Below, in pieces: positions 54,718 through 64,000 of a stretch of DNA of 64,000 nt. The DNA is from Ctenosaura bakeri (lineage: Eukaryota; Chordata; Lepidosauria; Squamata; Iguanidae). The DNA lies in the NCBI GenBank assembly GCA_948474755.1, contig CAOLHI010001429.1, forward strand, positions 558,001-622,000, in the 5' to 3' direction. The notes under the pieces are model-generated. The model was not told the origin of the DNA. It was given only the letters and a program-made list of their open reading frames with translations, and searched no databases. The stretch's first letter is position 1. The number at the start of each line of letters is the position of its first letter. The position numbers and the translations under genes were made by a program.

Positions 54718-54935
54718 AAGAGCCAGTGTGGTGTAGTGGTTTGAGTGTTGATCTATCATGCTAGAGATGAGGGTTCAATTCCCTGCTCAGTCATGGAAAC
54801 CCACTGGGTGATCTTGGGTGCATCACACATTCTCAACCTCAGAAAACGCAGTGATAGCATTTCCTTAGGGTTGCTGTAAGTCAGAAATGACTTGAAGGTA
54901 CAAAGCCACACAATCACAACAACAACAAAGACGAG
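54718..54935 (+). repeat. ACA-type SINE
   Basis: AGCCAGTGTGGTGTAGTGGT (A box), GGGTTCAATTCCC (B box), CATGGAAACCCACTGGGTGA, TTAGGGTTGCTGTAAGTCAG and an AACAACAAC tail. The full head-to-tail layout matches the copy at 33411-33668, in plus orientation. Confidence 0.85.
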
Positions 54936-55855
54936 GAGAAGGAAGCTGTCTATCCAGTAAACGTGGATGGAAACTTTGGGCAAAAAAAGTCAAGTTTACT
55001 GCACAATATACTATCTTTCTCTCTATTTAGATATTACAGTTGTGTAAGTACCTATATTAAAAGGCGTTTTTCATTTGTACAGTTTGTTCCCGGCTCAGAA
55101 TTTATAATATGAAATGAAATGAAAATGCAAACTGGGGGTGAGGTTTAGAGGAGCCCACTGTAATTACACCCAATCTGTGCATTGCTCATTCTTCCAGGGG
55201 AGCAGTATGCTGCTAAAGACAGGGTTTTTTGTTTGTTTGCATTTTCATATATCACTGGAGTGTTGCTAGACCAGGGCTTTGGATCTATTTTCCAGTGACC
55301 TAATTATTCATTGATTGCCAGTTGAAGGGCATTTCTAAGTTCAAATGGTACCAGTAAAGGGCTACTAAAAGAAGGGCTTTGCAAGAAGTTATTTAATAAA
55401 TGAGTTTTAAAAAGTGACTTCCCAAGCTCCAGTCAGCAACATGATTTGAAACAAATAATAATCTATGTTGTCATTTAATCTGAAGATCCACCTGTTTCAT
55501 ATTCAACCACCTCAAAATATTATTCCATATCCTCCAACTTTCCCAGTTCATCTGAGTCAGTCTGGATTAAATCTCTGTCATTCCACTTTTTCAGCTGCTT
55601 TTAAAATATCCCAGTTTCTCTCTCCCCCTCCCATTTTTCTCCTTTGTCCTCAGCTTATTAACATCAGTAGAAACTGATTTCAAGTGCAAAAGTAGTTTGC
55701 AAAATATTGCATCCTCTTCCAGCTGTCAGACTACACTCTGGTGTTGCTTGCCCACACATTTCCTGGTTTTCATTTGTGAAATGTTGGAGGACATGTTATC
55801 CAGACCTAATCTATCAAGATCTTGTAGAAGAGACTGGTGGTTCTAGAGAGTAAGC
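54936..55855. other. unassigned DNA
   Basis: No gene or repeat recognised; the 55200-55330 part lacks simple sequence and could be conserved DNA, but this cannot be judged here. Confidence 0.35.
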
Positions 55856-56880
55856 TTTTTAAAAAATATATGTTTATTAGAAAATTTTCAATGCAAACAA
55901 GAAAGAAAAAAAAGAAAGAAAAAATGAGAAGGAAAAAAGTAAGAAATAACAGAATAAGGGAAAGAAAAAAATAACCACTGACTTCTGACTTTCCTAACAA
56001 TGTTTATAATTTCACTATTTAACATAACTTCTCCGGCTATATTGTATTCATGTACTTCTTCAACTTTACCAACCCTATCAATTATCAAAACCTACAATTA
56101 ACATATTATTCTCACTTTTCTACCAAAAGACACAGGTTCCCAATCTTTCCAAAAGAATGTCAATGATTTTTCCTCTAATTAGTGTTCATAATTCATCCAT
56201 TTCAGTTAGGTCAATCAATTTCAGCAACCATTCTTTGTTTCTTGGAATCACATTATTTTTCCATTTCTGTGCATGCATTAATTTTGCCTCTATGATCATA
56301 TATCATAATAATTTTCCATATCTCTTCTCCATTTAGTCATCCATCAGCCCAATTAATACCATTCAGGTTTCAATTGAATATTAACCTTCAAAATCTTCTG
56401 GATCAGACTATGTATTCATTTCAAAAAAAATTTTTTTATCCTTCATACAAATCCATCACATATTGTAAAATGTTGTTGCTGATATTTCTAGCATATATAA
56501 AAAGCCCCTCTTTGCATTCTGGCCAATTTTTCTCACATCAAATATCAACAGTACATCATTTTAATATTTTTTCCTTAAGATCATAACATAAAGTGAATTT
56601 CACTCCCTTCAATCACACTTTCCCCCCATTGTTCTATCTGTATATTATATCCCAAGTTCTGAGCCCATCTTATCATGCAATCTTTAACTTGTTCCTTTTC
56701 CAGCTCATTCTTTAACAAAAGCTTATACATCTTACCAATCAAATATTCATCATCCACACATAAGTGCACCTCAAATTCCACTTTGTTCTTTTCAAAACCA
56801 TACCTTTTTGTATCCAGGGAGTACTTTTTGAAAACAATTACAGGGTAAGCAATTCAATGTTAATTTTTAAATAATCCAAC
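55856..56880 (-). mobile_element. L1 LINE 3' part, 5' truncated
   Basis: The minus-strand frame 56581-56781 reads YLIGKMYKLLLKNELEKEQV and KDCMIRWAQNLGYNIQIEQW, aligning with LLSRLYKKLLSFKLEEEMVK and KDCMTKWVRDLNHNILLEEW of the L1 at 25969-27447. Downstream decayed coding and a 3' untranslated region lead to an AATAAACATATATTTTTTAA end at about 55856. The coding part has several stops, so it is older than the other two L1 copies. Confidence 0.75.
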
Positions 56881-56927
56881 TGATCATTCTTTCACTCCTC
56901 CATATATGTCCACGTTCATTTATATGG

Positions 56928-56950
56928 GTGTGTGTGTGTGTGTGTGTGTA
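56928..56950 (+). repeat. (GT)n microsatellite
   Basis: A GT dinucleotide run just outside the L1 fragment. Confidence 0.9.
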
Positions 56951-57985
56951 TGTTCAGAAATTTGCATATGTGTGAGTATGTATGCACGTATAGCTACACA
57001 CTTACTGCTCCAAGGGCTGATTCTAGATTCAAAATATGATGGGAATTTTCTGGCTGCCTCTGGCAAAAAAAAAGTGCTTAACAGCTCTGCCTGTCAATGC
57101 CAAACTACACACCAGTTTATACAAGATGTGGAATAACTTGTTAAGCAGGAACACTGCCAAGATGCATCCCTGGGACCATAAATGAGCCAACAATGTGATG
57201 CTGCTTCAAAGGACAAGTGCTATTTTGAGAAAGATCAGCAAAAGCTTGGTGTTTTACATTGTGTGATGCTGTAGCACTGATGTTTCAGTTTTGGGTCAGT
57301 ACTGTGTCCTGTTTGTATTCTATACTTCCTCAATGACACCAGTAAGATCATTGATCAATTAATATCATGTGGTACGGGTTATGATTATAACTTAAATAGG
57401 ATTATGAAAAACACACTTAAAATTTCTCACTAATATTATTTTATTTTACTCTCTTATTATAAATACTTATGAATTCCCTTTTTATGCCCCTGTCCATGAG
57501 CATCCCACCCCCAATCAACATACAATCAAATCAACATGCCTTAAAAGCAGACTAAAAGAAACTTTAAAACCAAAGGATTCGTCACACTCTTTCTGTTTCC
57601 TTTGAACTTCCCCAGATGTCTGTCCCAAGCAGGGAGCTTGCCACATTGTTCACATCTATGACTACTCAGCTGATAATGCTGGTTTCCAGCCATCTGGGCC
57701 ACAGCCCAGTGGAAGAGCACTTTCTGAGCAAGATCTCAGATATAATTCTTATAATATAGATTTTAGAAGATTTTCAGATACCAGGGCTAGGAAAGATCTA
57801 AGCCTAAGGACAGTTGCAGTCAAATGAAAGATGAAGAGTCTGAAAATATTGCTTGTTGGACTAAAGCTCCCAGAATCCCCCCTCCCCAGATTCTGAAGTT
57901 GTTATTCAAAAGGTAATGTTTCTGGGTCTGGGGAAGAGATTGGACAAAGATCTGACCCTGTATAAGGTGATTTCATCTCCTCAGA
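56951..57985. other. unassigned DNA
   Basis: No gene is supported. A GTTGGACTAAAGCTCCCAGA segment near 57856-57878 belongs to the same common reptile repeat noted near 31780. Confidence 0.35.
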
Positions 57986-57989
57986 TGTA

Positions 57990-58460
57990 GAGACTTGATC
58001 AGCTTACATGTGACTCCCAACAGTTTGCAGGTCTCTCCAGTCCTCAATTTCAATAGCCAATACGTGGTGCACTTTGAAACCATTCTACTTTGCAAATGTA
58101 TCTACAGTCCTTGAGAGAGTCCATTCTTTTAGTCCACCATCTTCACAGGTACATTTGGTGCAAACATGGGAGAGGGCCTTCCCACTGGTTTCCCCTGGGC
58201 TCTGGAATGCCTTCCCTAGAGAGACTAGATGCGCCCCTTGCTGTCCTTCCATCAACAGATGAACCTTTTTTTTTTAATTATTCAGACAGGCTTTTAGAAC
58301 TGTAGGCTTTTAAGGAAAAGGTATACAAAAGGATGCTAATTGTTCTGTTGTAGCTGCTTTTTATCTTTTTTAAGTGCATCTTTTTTTAAAAAAAATTGTT
58401 ACTAGTTTACTTGTATTTCAATGTTTTCTTTTTGTATGTTTTTAACTATGGTTAGTATTC
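57990..58460 (+). mobile_element. L2 LINE 3' end
   Basis: The frame WERAFPLVSPGLWNAFPRET (58170-58230) matches the conserved C-terminal L2 motif (RAFSVxAPxLWNxLPxE), followed by a T-rich 3' untranslated region. It is 5' truncated. Confidence 0.7.
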
Positions 58461-60140
58461 TGTTCAGTAGTTACAAGATCATAAGCTGGACTTATGATCT
58501 CATATCTGCTGAAGATTTATGCTCATAGTCATCAATAACTGAATGTGATCATCCAAACCCACCTTTGCAGCCAGCTAGCTCTCCAAATGAAGAGTTTCTG
58601 AGGGGCTGCAGATCAGGGTTCTGTGAAATGGTATCTGCACTGCTTTCCCAGTCCTGAGGGCACATTGAACCAAGCTATCAGGACAGGACTCTAATAGTCT
58701 CTCTAGCTGCCTATTCTTAAAGTGCCCTGGGAAAACTCTGCAGATATCATTTTTGAGCACCCCGATCTGTACCAATGCAATCTCATAGGTGGGGCACTAC
58801 CTAGTTGAAAAGGTATTTTTTGGTGGGTAGCACTGTCAGAAGTAACTATGACGATGAAGCTCTGTCATCAGTGTTAAGTCTGGTGATGAAGAATCTTTTC
58901 TTTTCTTCTCTCCTCTTCTCTTCTCTTCTCTTCTCTTCTCTTCTCTTCTCTTCCCTTCCCTTCCCTTCCCTTCCCTTCCTTCCTTTATTTCATATCCTGC
59001 CTTTCTCCCAATATGGAACCAAAATTAATCTACAACAAGCTTACCATTGTCTAATGATCCTGATAGTCAAACAGAACCCCATATACAGAAGCAGTACATC
59101 TTTGAATACTGGGCAGCCAACAAAGGAAAGCATTCCTTCTTTGGCCACTGTTGGAAACTGAATAGGGGTCTAGATGGATTCATATTCTAAACCGAAAAGG
59201 AGATTCTTATGTTCTTAAATGCATAGTCAGGATTGACTGAGGAGGAATGTCTTGGTGGAGCAGGATGGAGGGGAGTAAGGGAGAGGAATTTTTTTTAAAA
59301 AAAATTAGCACAGTGTCTCAGATGAAGAAATGTTCTATTGCCTCCTCAGTATCTTTTGATATTAGCAGGTTATGATTCTATTTATAATTTTAGCTTTCCA
59401 AGAGCATAAATTCCAGCTGTTCAAATTTAAAAAGCATAAAAAAATTCTACCTCTGAAATCTGCCTGGAGTGTAAATTTGGCAAAAACTCCAGTATTAATC
59501 ATGGGCATAATCCAATGCTCACTTGAGTATGTTTGGACTTCTTTGCAGTCAGTGGGATTCTTCAGCTGATGTCAATGGGTTTATAGTGCCCATGTCAACT
59601 TGTAGGTCAAATCTATAAACACTATTGATTTTCAGACCATTGCTTATTATGACTATTTGTCACTTACTGATGGCTTAAGCAAATAACTTTCCTGACCACT
59701 CAGCTAAGAACAGAATTTGCATCTATGGTAACAGCTTATTGGGGGGAAACTGAGCTAGTCTAAATTTGAACAATAGAAGGCAATGACATGCACCAATCAT
59801 TCTGTTAGCTGCATGTTTAAGGTTCTGTCTTTGTTTTTGTTTTTTGGCCCTACTATGGGCTTTGGCCAGCTGCTACAAATATATAGCAGAGCTTAGAAAA
59901 TTTTTTGAACTAGAATGATCAGAGTGATCCAGCCAGTATGGCTACTGGCTATGCTGGCAGAGGAGTTCTGGGAACTGTAATCCAAGAGATGGCATTTTCA
60001 AGCTCTCTCCTTTCCTCCTTCCTTCAGCCTTCTGTCTCACATATATAGTTTGTAGTTGCACCATTCCTCGGGCTTGGCCCATCATTTCTCTCATCCAGTA
60101 GAAAGAACCATGACATCTTTAATCTTGCTGTCTCTAACAG
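58461..60140. other. unassigned DNA with a CT-rich tract
   Basis: A pentanucleotide tract (TCTTC then TCCCT units) spans about 58895-58982, followed by a minus-strand LINE-type 3' end (CATATCCTGCCTTTCTCCCA). A CCAGTATGGCTACTGGCTAT..TGGGAACTGTAATCC element lies at 59933-59990, a shared reptile repeat. Confidence 0.4.
58895..58982 (+). repeat. (TCTTC)n/(TCCCT)n microsatellite
   Basis: Two adjacent pentamer arrays differing by one base per unit, next to a LINE-type 3' end from which they probably expanded. Confidence 0.9.
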
Positions 60141-60352
60141 CAACGTGGAGCTCTTTCAGACTACCCAATTATATCACCATGATTCCACTTTAACTACCAT
60201 GGCTGCACCCTGTGGAATCCTGGCATTTGTTGTTTGGTGAGACATTGCAGTTCCCTGGCTGAGAATTCTAAATGCTCCTCCATAAGCTGAAAATATCACG
60301 ATTCCTTAAGATAAAACCGTGCCAGTTAAAGTAGAATCAGAACACTACAGTT
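60141..60352. mobile_element. diverged palindromic element
   Basis: CCATGATTCCACTTTAACTA, TGTGGAATCCTGGCATTTGT, CCCTGGCTGAGAATTCTAAA and GTTAAAGTAGAATCAGAACA follow the same order as the Harbinger-like family but the ends differ (TTTCAGACTACCCAATTATA). It may be a related subfamily. Confidence 0.45.
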
Positions 60353-60471
60353 GATATTTTACTTTGATCTGACAATAGAATAGTAGAAGAGTCTAAAATC
60401 CAAGGGACTACACAATATAAAAAAAACTGATAAAAGAACAAAAGCAACACAGAATGTGTGTAGTTTGGAAG

Positions 60472-60508
60472 GAAGAAGGAGGGAAGGAGGGAGGGAAGGA
60501 AGGAAGGA
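60472..60508 (+). repeat. (GGAA)n-like microsatellite
   Basis: A GGAA/GGGA purine run, imperfect. Confidence 0.85.
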
Positions 60509-60649
60509 TGAATATTAGATAGCCACATTGTTCTTGCTGTGTGTCATACTATCCCCTCCAAAATTCGCAATGTTGTGTGATCTTTGTTGGGATGAACCAC
60601 AGCATCACAATTAATAAAGATAGTCCATGTCTAAGCATGCAGTCCCAAA

Positions 60650-62560
60650 GAGATTAGGAAAGGGAAAGGGTTAGAGTAGAAGGTGGTAGAAGAAGAAGTG
60701 TACTGAGTTAAGATATATGTCCACCATTAATTAGATACATGTTGATTGATTGGAATAGATACGTGCAAATAGATATGTCTTCTTGACACATTTCTTTAAA
60801 GACAGAGGGGGAAAGGATTGTTAGAAGGTCTGGCAATGAGTTCCAGAGATAAGGTGTTACCAGAGAAAACAGATGGAGGCATGAAGCAACAGATGTAATC
60901 TTTGGTTTCAGAGGAATTTAGAACAAGTAGTAAGAAATATTAAGGAAGAAAGATATGCAGGAGCAACAGAGTGGAACATTTAAGAAGAAGAAGGAAGATT
61001 TTCAGATGAGTACCGTTAATGGAGAAGAAGCTAACATAAACAGAAAAGAAGAGAGAGGAACATTTGGGGCAAGAAGTTGAGATGAGCTGCAGAGAGATCA
61101 GTGTTTTTATACAAAGTAAAGAAAGAACAAATAATTAAGGTGTCAGCACATTAATCAAGTCTGGATTTTTAAAAAAAGAAAGAAAATGAAAATGTTAGCA
61201 GTCTGTATGAATTTTAAATATATTAACAACTTGATAATACAATTTTAAAAGGATCTATAATCAATCTTCAACCATAAATTATAAAGAATAGTAGAAAATG
61301 AAACCACCAGTAGTTAATAGAGAAATTCAACTTAAGGAAATGAGAAGACATCAAAAAGAAATTGAAGTGAGACAACAAAGGATTAGCAGTTAGAAAGGCT
61401 AAATGTATAAGATCTAGAATCAAAAAACAGGTCTACAAATTAGTGAAAAAAGTGAAAAAATCTGAAATAACACATGAGAGGGTCGGCTGGCAACCAGTGG
61501 CGAATAATCAGCCACAGTATAGATTAATTCAAAGACCTCATCATATCAGGAAAATAAAATTTTAATAAAGCACATGAAGAACAATTGGAAGCATAAGAAG
61601 ATACCCATGCAAGAACATGGTATCATGGAGATTAACTTTATACCCATAAAGAAGACAAAGTGTAGGATGATCAGTGATAAAGCAGAGAATAGATCCAACA
61701 ATAAATGAGTTGAAAATAAGACATTCTATTCAGACAGAAGAACATCAGTAACATGAATTAAATCTGTTTCAGTAAGATGAAAATGAGAAAAGGATTGACT
61801 AGAGTAAAACATAAGGGTTAAAAAAAGGAAATTCTAGGCATTGCCCAAGCACAATCCACTTCATTAATTCAGAAACAGAAGAATAAGATAAAACCTGAAA
61901 AGAGAAGTAGGACCAAATGAGTAGTCTGGCATGAAAATTAACAATGCTAGTTATCCAGGGAAAACTACTTTTCCCAAGAAAATAAGTCTGGGTGGGAATG
62001 CACACTTGGTCATTACAACACCCAAGTAAGTGGTTTAGTTTGATGGAAGCACATAAGACTGAAATAATAAGACGAAGAACATGGCTAGGCCAAAAGAGTC
62101 TACCAGTGCAAGATGAAACTGCATCTGAGATCAGGAATGTGATCAGTTTGTAAATTTAAATGTCCAATAAACCATGAAAGATACAAAAGAACTAATCAAT
62201 AAAATTCACATGAATGAGAAATTCAGACAACGGGCTAATCAAGGTAAAGGACACAATGATAAAAAGGTTGCATCTCTAAATCTGCCAGATAAGAAAAATG
62301 AAAAGGTCCAAATTCAAAAAGCAGAAGTTATAGAGCAAGGGTGGGGCCAGGGCAGAAAGTATGATAGAAATAAGAAAGCCTACTCAGTTATTCTAACCAA
62401 AAAGGGGGCGAGGGAGAAAGGAAAAGAGAACCAATTGCCAGCAGCAGAGATGGTGTCATGGAACTGTAGGATGCTTTGATTAAAGCAAAATGAGAGAACC
62501 AAGCATGAGCACCTTAATAACACCTGATCGGAAGAGGGGCTGTGCAATCAATCTGACCAA
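60650..62560. other. purine-rich tract of unknown origin
   Basis: The plus strand is A-rich with frequent AAGA and GAAA words but is not a simple repeat. Short frames give lysine- and glutamate-rich peptides (for example MKPPVVNREIQLKEMRRHQK near 61298 and a 101-codon frame at 62174-62479). I do not recognise a family. Decayed retroelement sequence is possible, but no polymerase, zinc knuckle or recombinase motif is visible on either strand. Confidence 0.3.
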
Positions 62561-63160
62561 ATCCCAAATAACAAAAAGAACTGGGCTGATTCATACTGAT
62601 TTGTACCAGCTCTGGTCCAGATCAGATTGGCCTGATTCAGTTCTGGTGAGGAATGGCACAGGCTGAAGAACTATCTGGATATGTGGGCATTAAAACTAAC
62701 TGGACAAAAAACAGATCATAGGGTTGTGATGAAAGTGGGGAAGAGACCTGGGCTTTGCTCTCATCAGAAAATTCCTGTCGCAGTGATTATAGGGAAAGAT
62801 TATATGAGATCATTGAAGTCATATTATACATTATTCCCTTTGGTCTCTCTTTTTTTGTTTTTAGCTAGATTTAACTGTTAGTAGGAGATCATAAAAGAAT
62901 GGTAGTAAAGGATGGGTGTTTCTCTTTGTCTTGTTGAATAGTCTAGCTTTATCTACTATTTGCCTTTTTTCTCATTTGTGAATTTGTTTATAAGTCTTTC
63001 TGTTTTCAGATGGTAAAATCTATACCCTGCTTGGCCCTTGTTGTTTTTTATTGGCTGTTAGATAGAAGGCAAAGAGTGAGAATCAACACTGAAAAGGCAG
63101 AAGTATTATATGGGGTAACTTTGAGACAGGAACAGATCCCAAGACTGCTGTCTGCTTTCA
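62561..63160. other. unassigned DNA
   Basis: No gene or repeat recognised. Confidence 0.4.
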
Positions 63161-63164
63161 CTAG

Positions 63165-63300
63165 CTTTTATTTGTTTGTTTGTTTGTTTGTTTGCTTGCT
63201 TGCTTGCTTGCTTGCTTATTTATTTATTTGTTTATTTATTTAATATCTCACCATTCTCCCAGCACAGGATTCAAGACAGCTCACAACCACTGTTGGCAGA
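63165..63300 (-). repeat. compound tetranucleotide repeat on a LINE-type 3' end
   Basis: Runs of TTTG, CTTG and TTTA (63165-63242) precede a segment that on the minus strand reads TTGTGAGCTGTCTTGAATCC and GGGAGAATGGTGAGATATT, the common reptile LINE or SINE 3' end. The microsatellite is the expanded tail. Confidence 0.65.
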
Positions 63301-64000
63301 AAATGAATAGATATGAATTACCAGGGCACTAGCAGCCTATTTCAACATCTTAAGAGACATCAATAAGAGACAGAAAAATCTCATGAGTCAGAAAATAGGG
63401 GCAAGTCCCACATGGCCACAAAAAAGGATGATGAATCTGTTGGCATAAGTTCGATCTCTCAGTCTTTCTCTACCTCCTGAGGCTTCAACAGGCAACACAT
63501 CCAGAAGTGATAGGATGTGGGAACTATGGAGCTGTAGCAGAAAAGTTTTGAAGGAAAGCACGTATCACCAGAAGCTTTACATATCACAAGCACATATATC
63601 ACAAGCACATATCACCAGAAGCATGGGGATTCATCTCAGCAGTTGGACTGAGAAAATATTCTCTTATCACTTCCTACCTTCTAACAATACGATATATCAC
63701 CACTTGCTTATTGGTATGTGCACCTATTCTGTATAGTTATATGTGCAGCAGTTCTCATAAAATGTCCTCACCTGTCCTCAAGCAAGCTATCATGTCATTA
63801 GCATAGCATTAGTATATATCTTGGTTGAACTTTAACAGAGTTAGCTGACTGATATACTGGGGGACAATTCTAAGACAAAAACAGCATGAATTGTTAATAT
63901 TAAAATTATGGTTTTCAAAAAACAAAAACAACCCCCCCATCAAACTTAGGCAAATAGCATAAAATAAAACCCTTGAGTTACCTGCCTGAAATTTGACTGA
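63301..64000. other. unassigned DNA to window end
   Basis: A short tandem duplication of a CATATCACAAGCA / CACATATCACCAGAAGC unit lies at 63568-63622. Nothing else is recognised. Confidence 0.4.

Overview
The window looks like 64 kb of squamate reptile (lizard-type) nuclear DNA, either intergenic or from a very long intron. No complete host gene is visible. The taxonomic reading rests on the repeats: a 5S-rRNA-derived SINE of the Sauria type, tRNA-derived SINEs of the reptilian ACA type, CR1, L2 and L1 LINEs side by side, a DIRS-like tyrosine-recombinase retrotransposon, a SPIN-like hAT transposon and many short palindromic DNA transposons. The base composition is AT-rich, with GC-rich islands only where particular transposons sit. 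One short open stretch with a good splice acceptor (13718-13822, plus) may be the last exon of an unidentified host gene.

Layout. 1-7 kb: mostly unassigned DNA with two hAT-like elements (1659-2415 and 5200-5640, both with near 8-bp target duplications), one LTR-like block and a SINE tail. 7.0-8.9 kb: a CR1 with a long, nearly intact reverse transcriptase frame on the minus strand, next to an opposing CR1 3' scrap. 9-19 kb: quiet, with the orphan exon, a LINE tail, LTR-like blocks and palindromic elements. 19.9-22.7 kb: a 5S-derived SINE split first by an L1 and then by a solo LTR. 24.1-28.8 kb: an L2 on the minus strand split by an LTR-like repeat that is itself split by a second L1. 29.8-38 kb: many palindromic Harbinger-like elements, a second copy of the solo LTR, SINEs, and a cluster of GC-rich palindromic elements. 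41.7-44.1 kb: another palindromic element and a 1.75 kb SPIN-like hAT with perfect 8-bp duplications and about 1.1 kb of CpG-rich promoter-like cargo. 46.3-48.3 kb: an L2 on the plus strand split by a CR1 and by an ACA-type SINE. 48.3-52.4 kb: a decayed DIRS-like element lacking reverse transcriptase. 53-64 kb: simple repeats, an ACA-type SINE, an L1 and an L2 3' end, and a purine-rich tract of unknown origin.

Nothing here forms an operon or pathway. The window records successive waves of insertion, and the nesting gives relative ages: L2 and the 5S SINE oldest; CR1, ACA-SINE, L1 and solo LTRs later; palindromic elements scattered among them, including one inside the SPIN-like element. All clade names come from my recognition of protein motifs and terminal sequences, without any database search.
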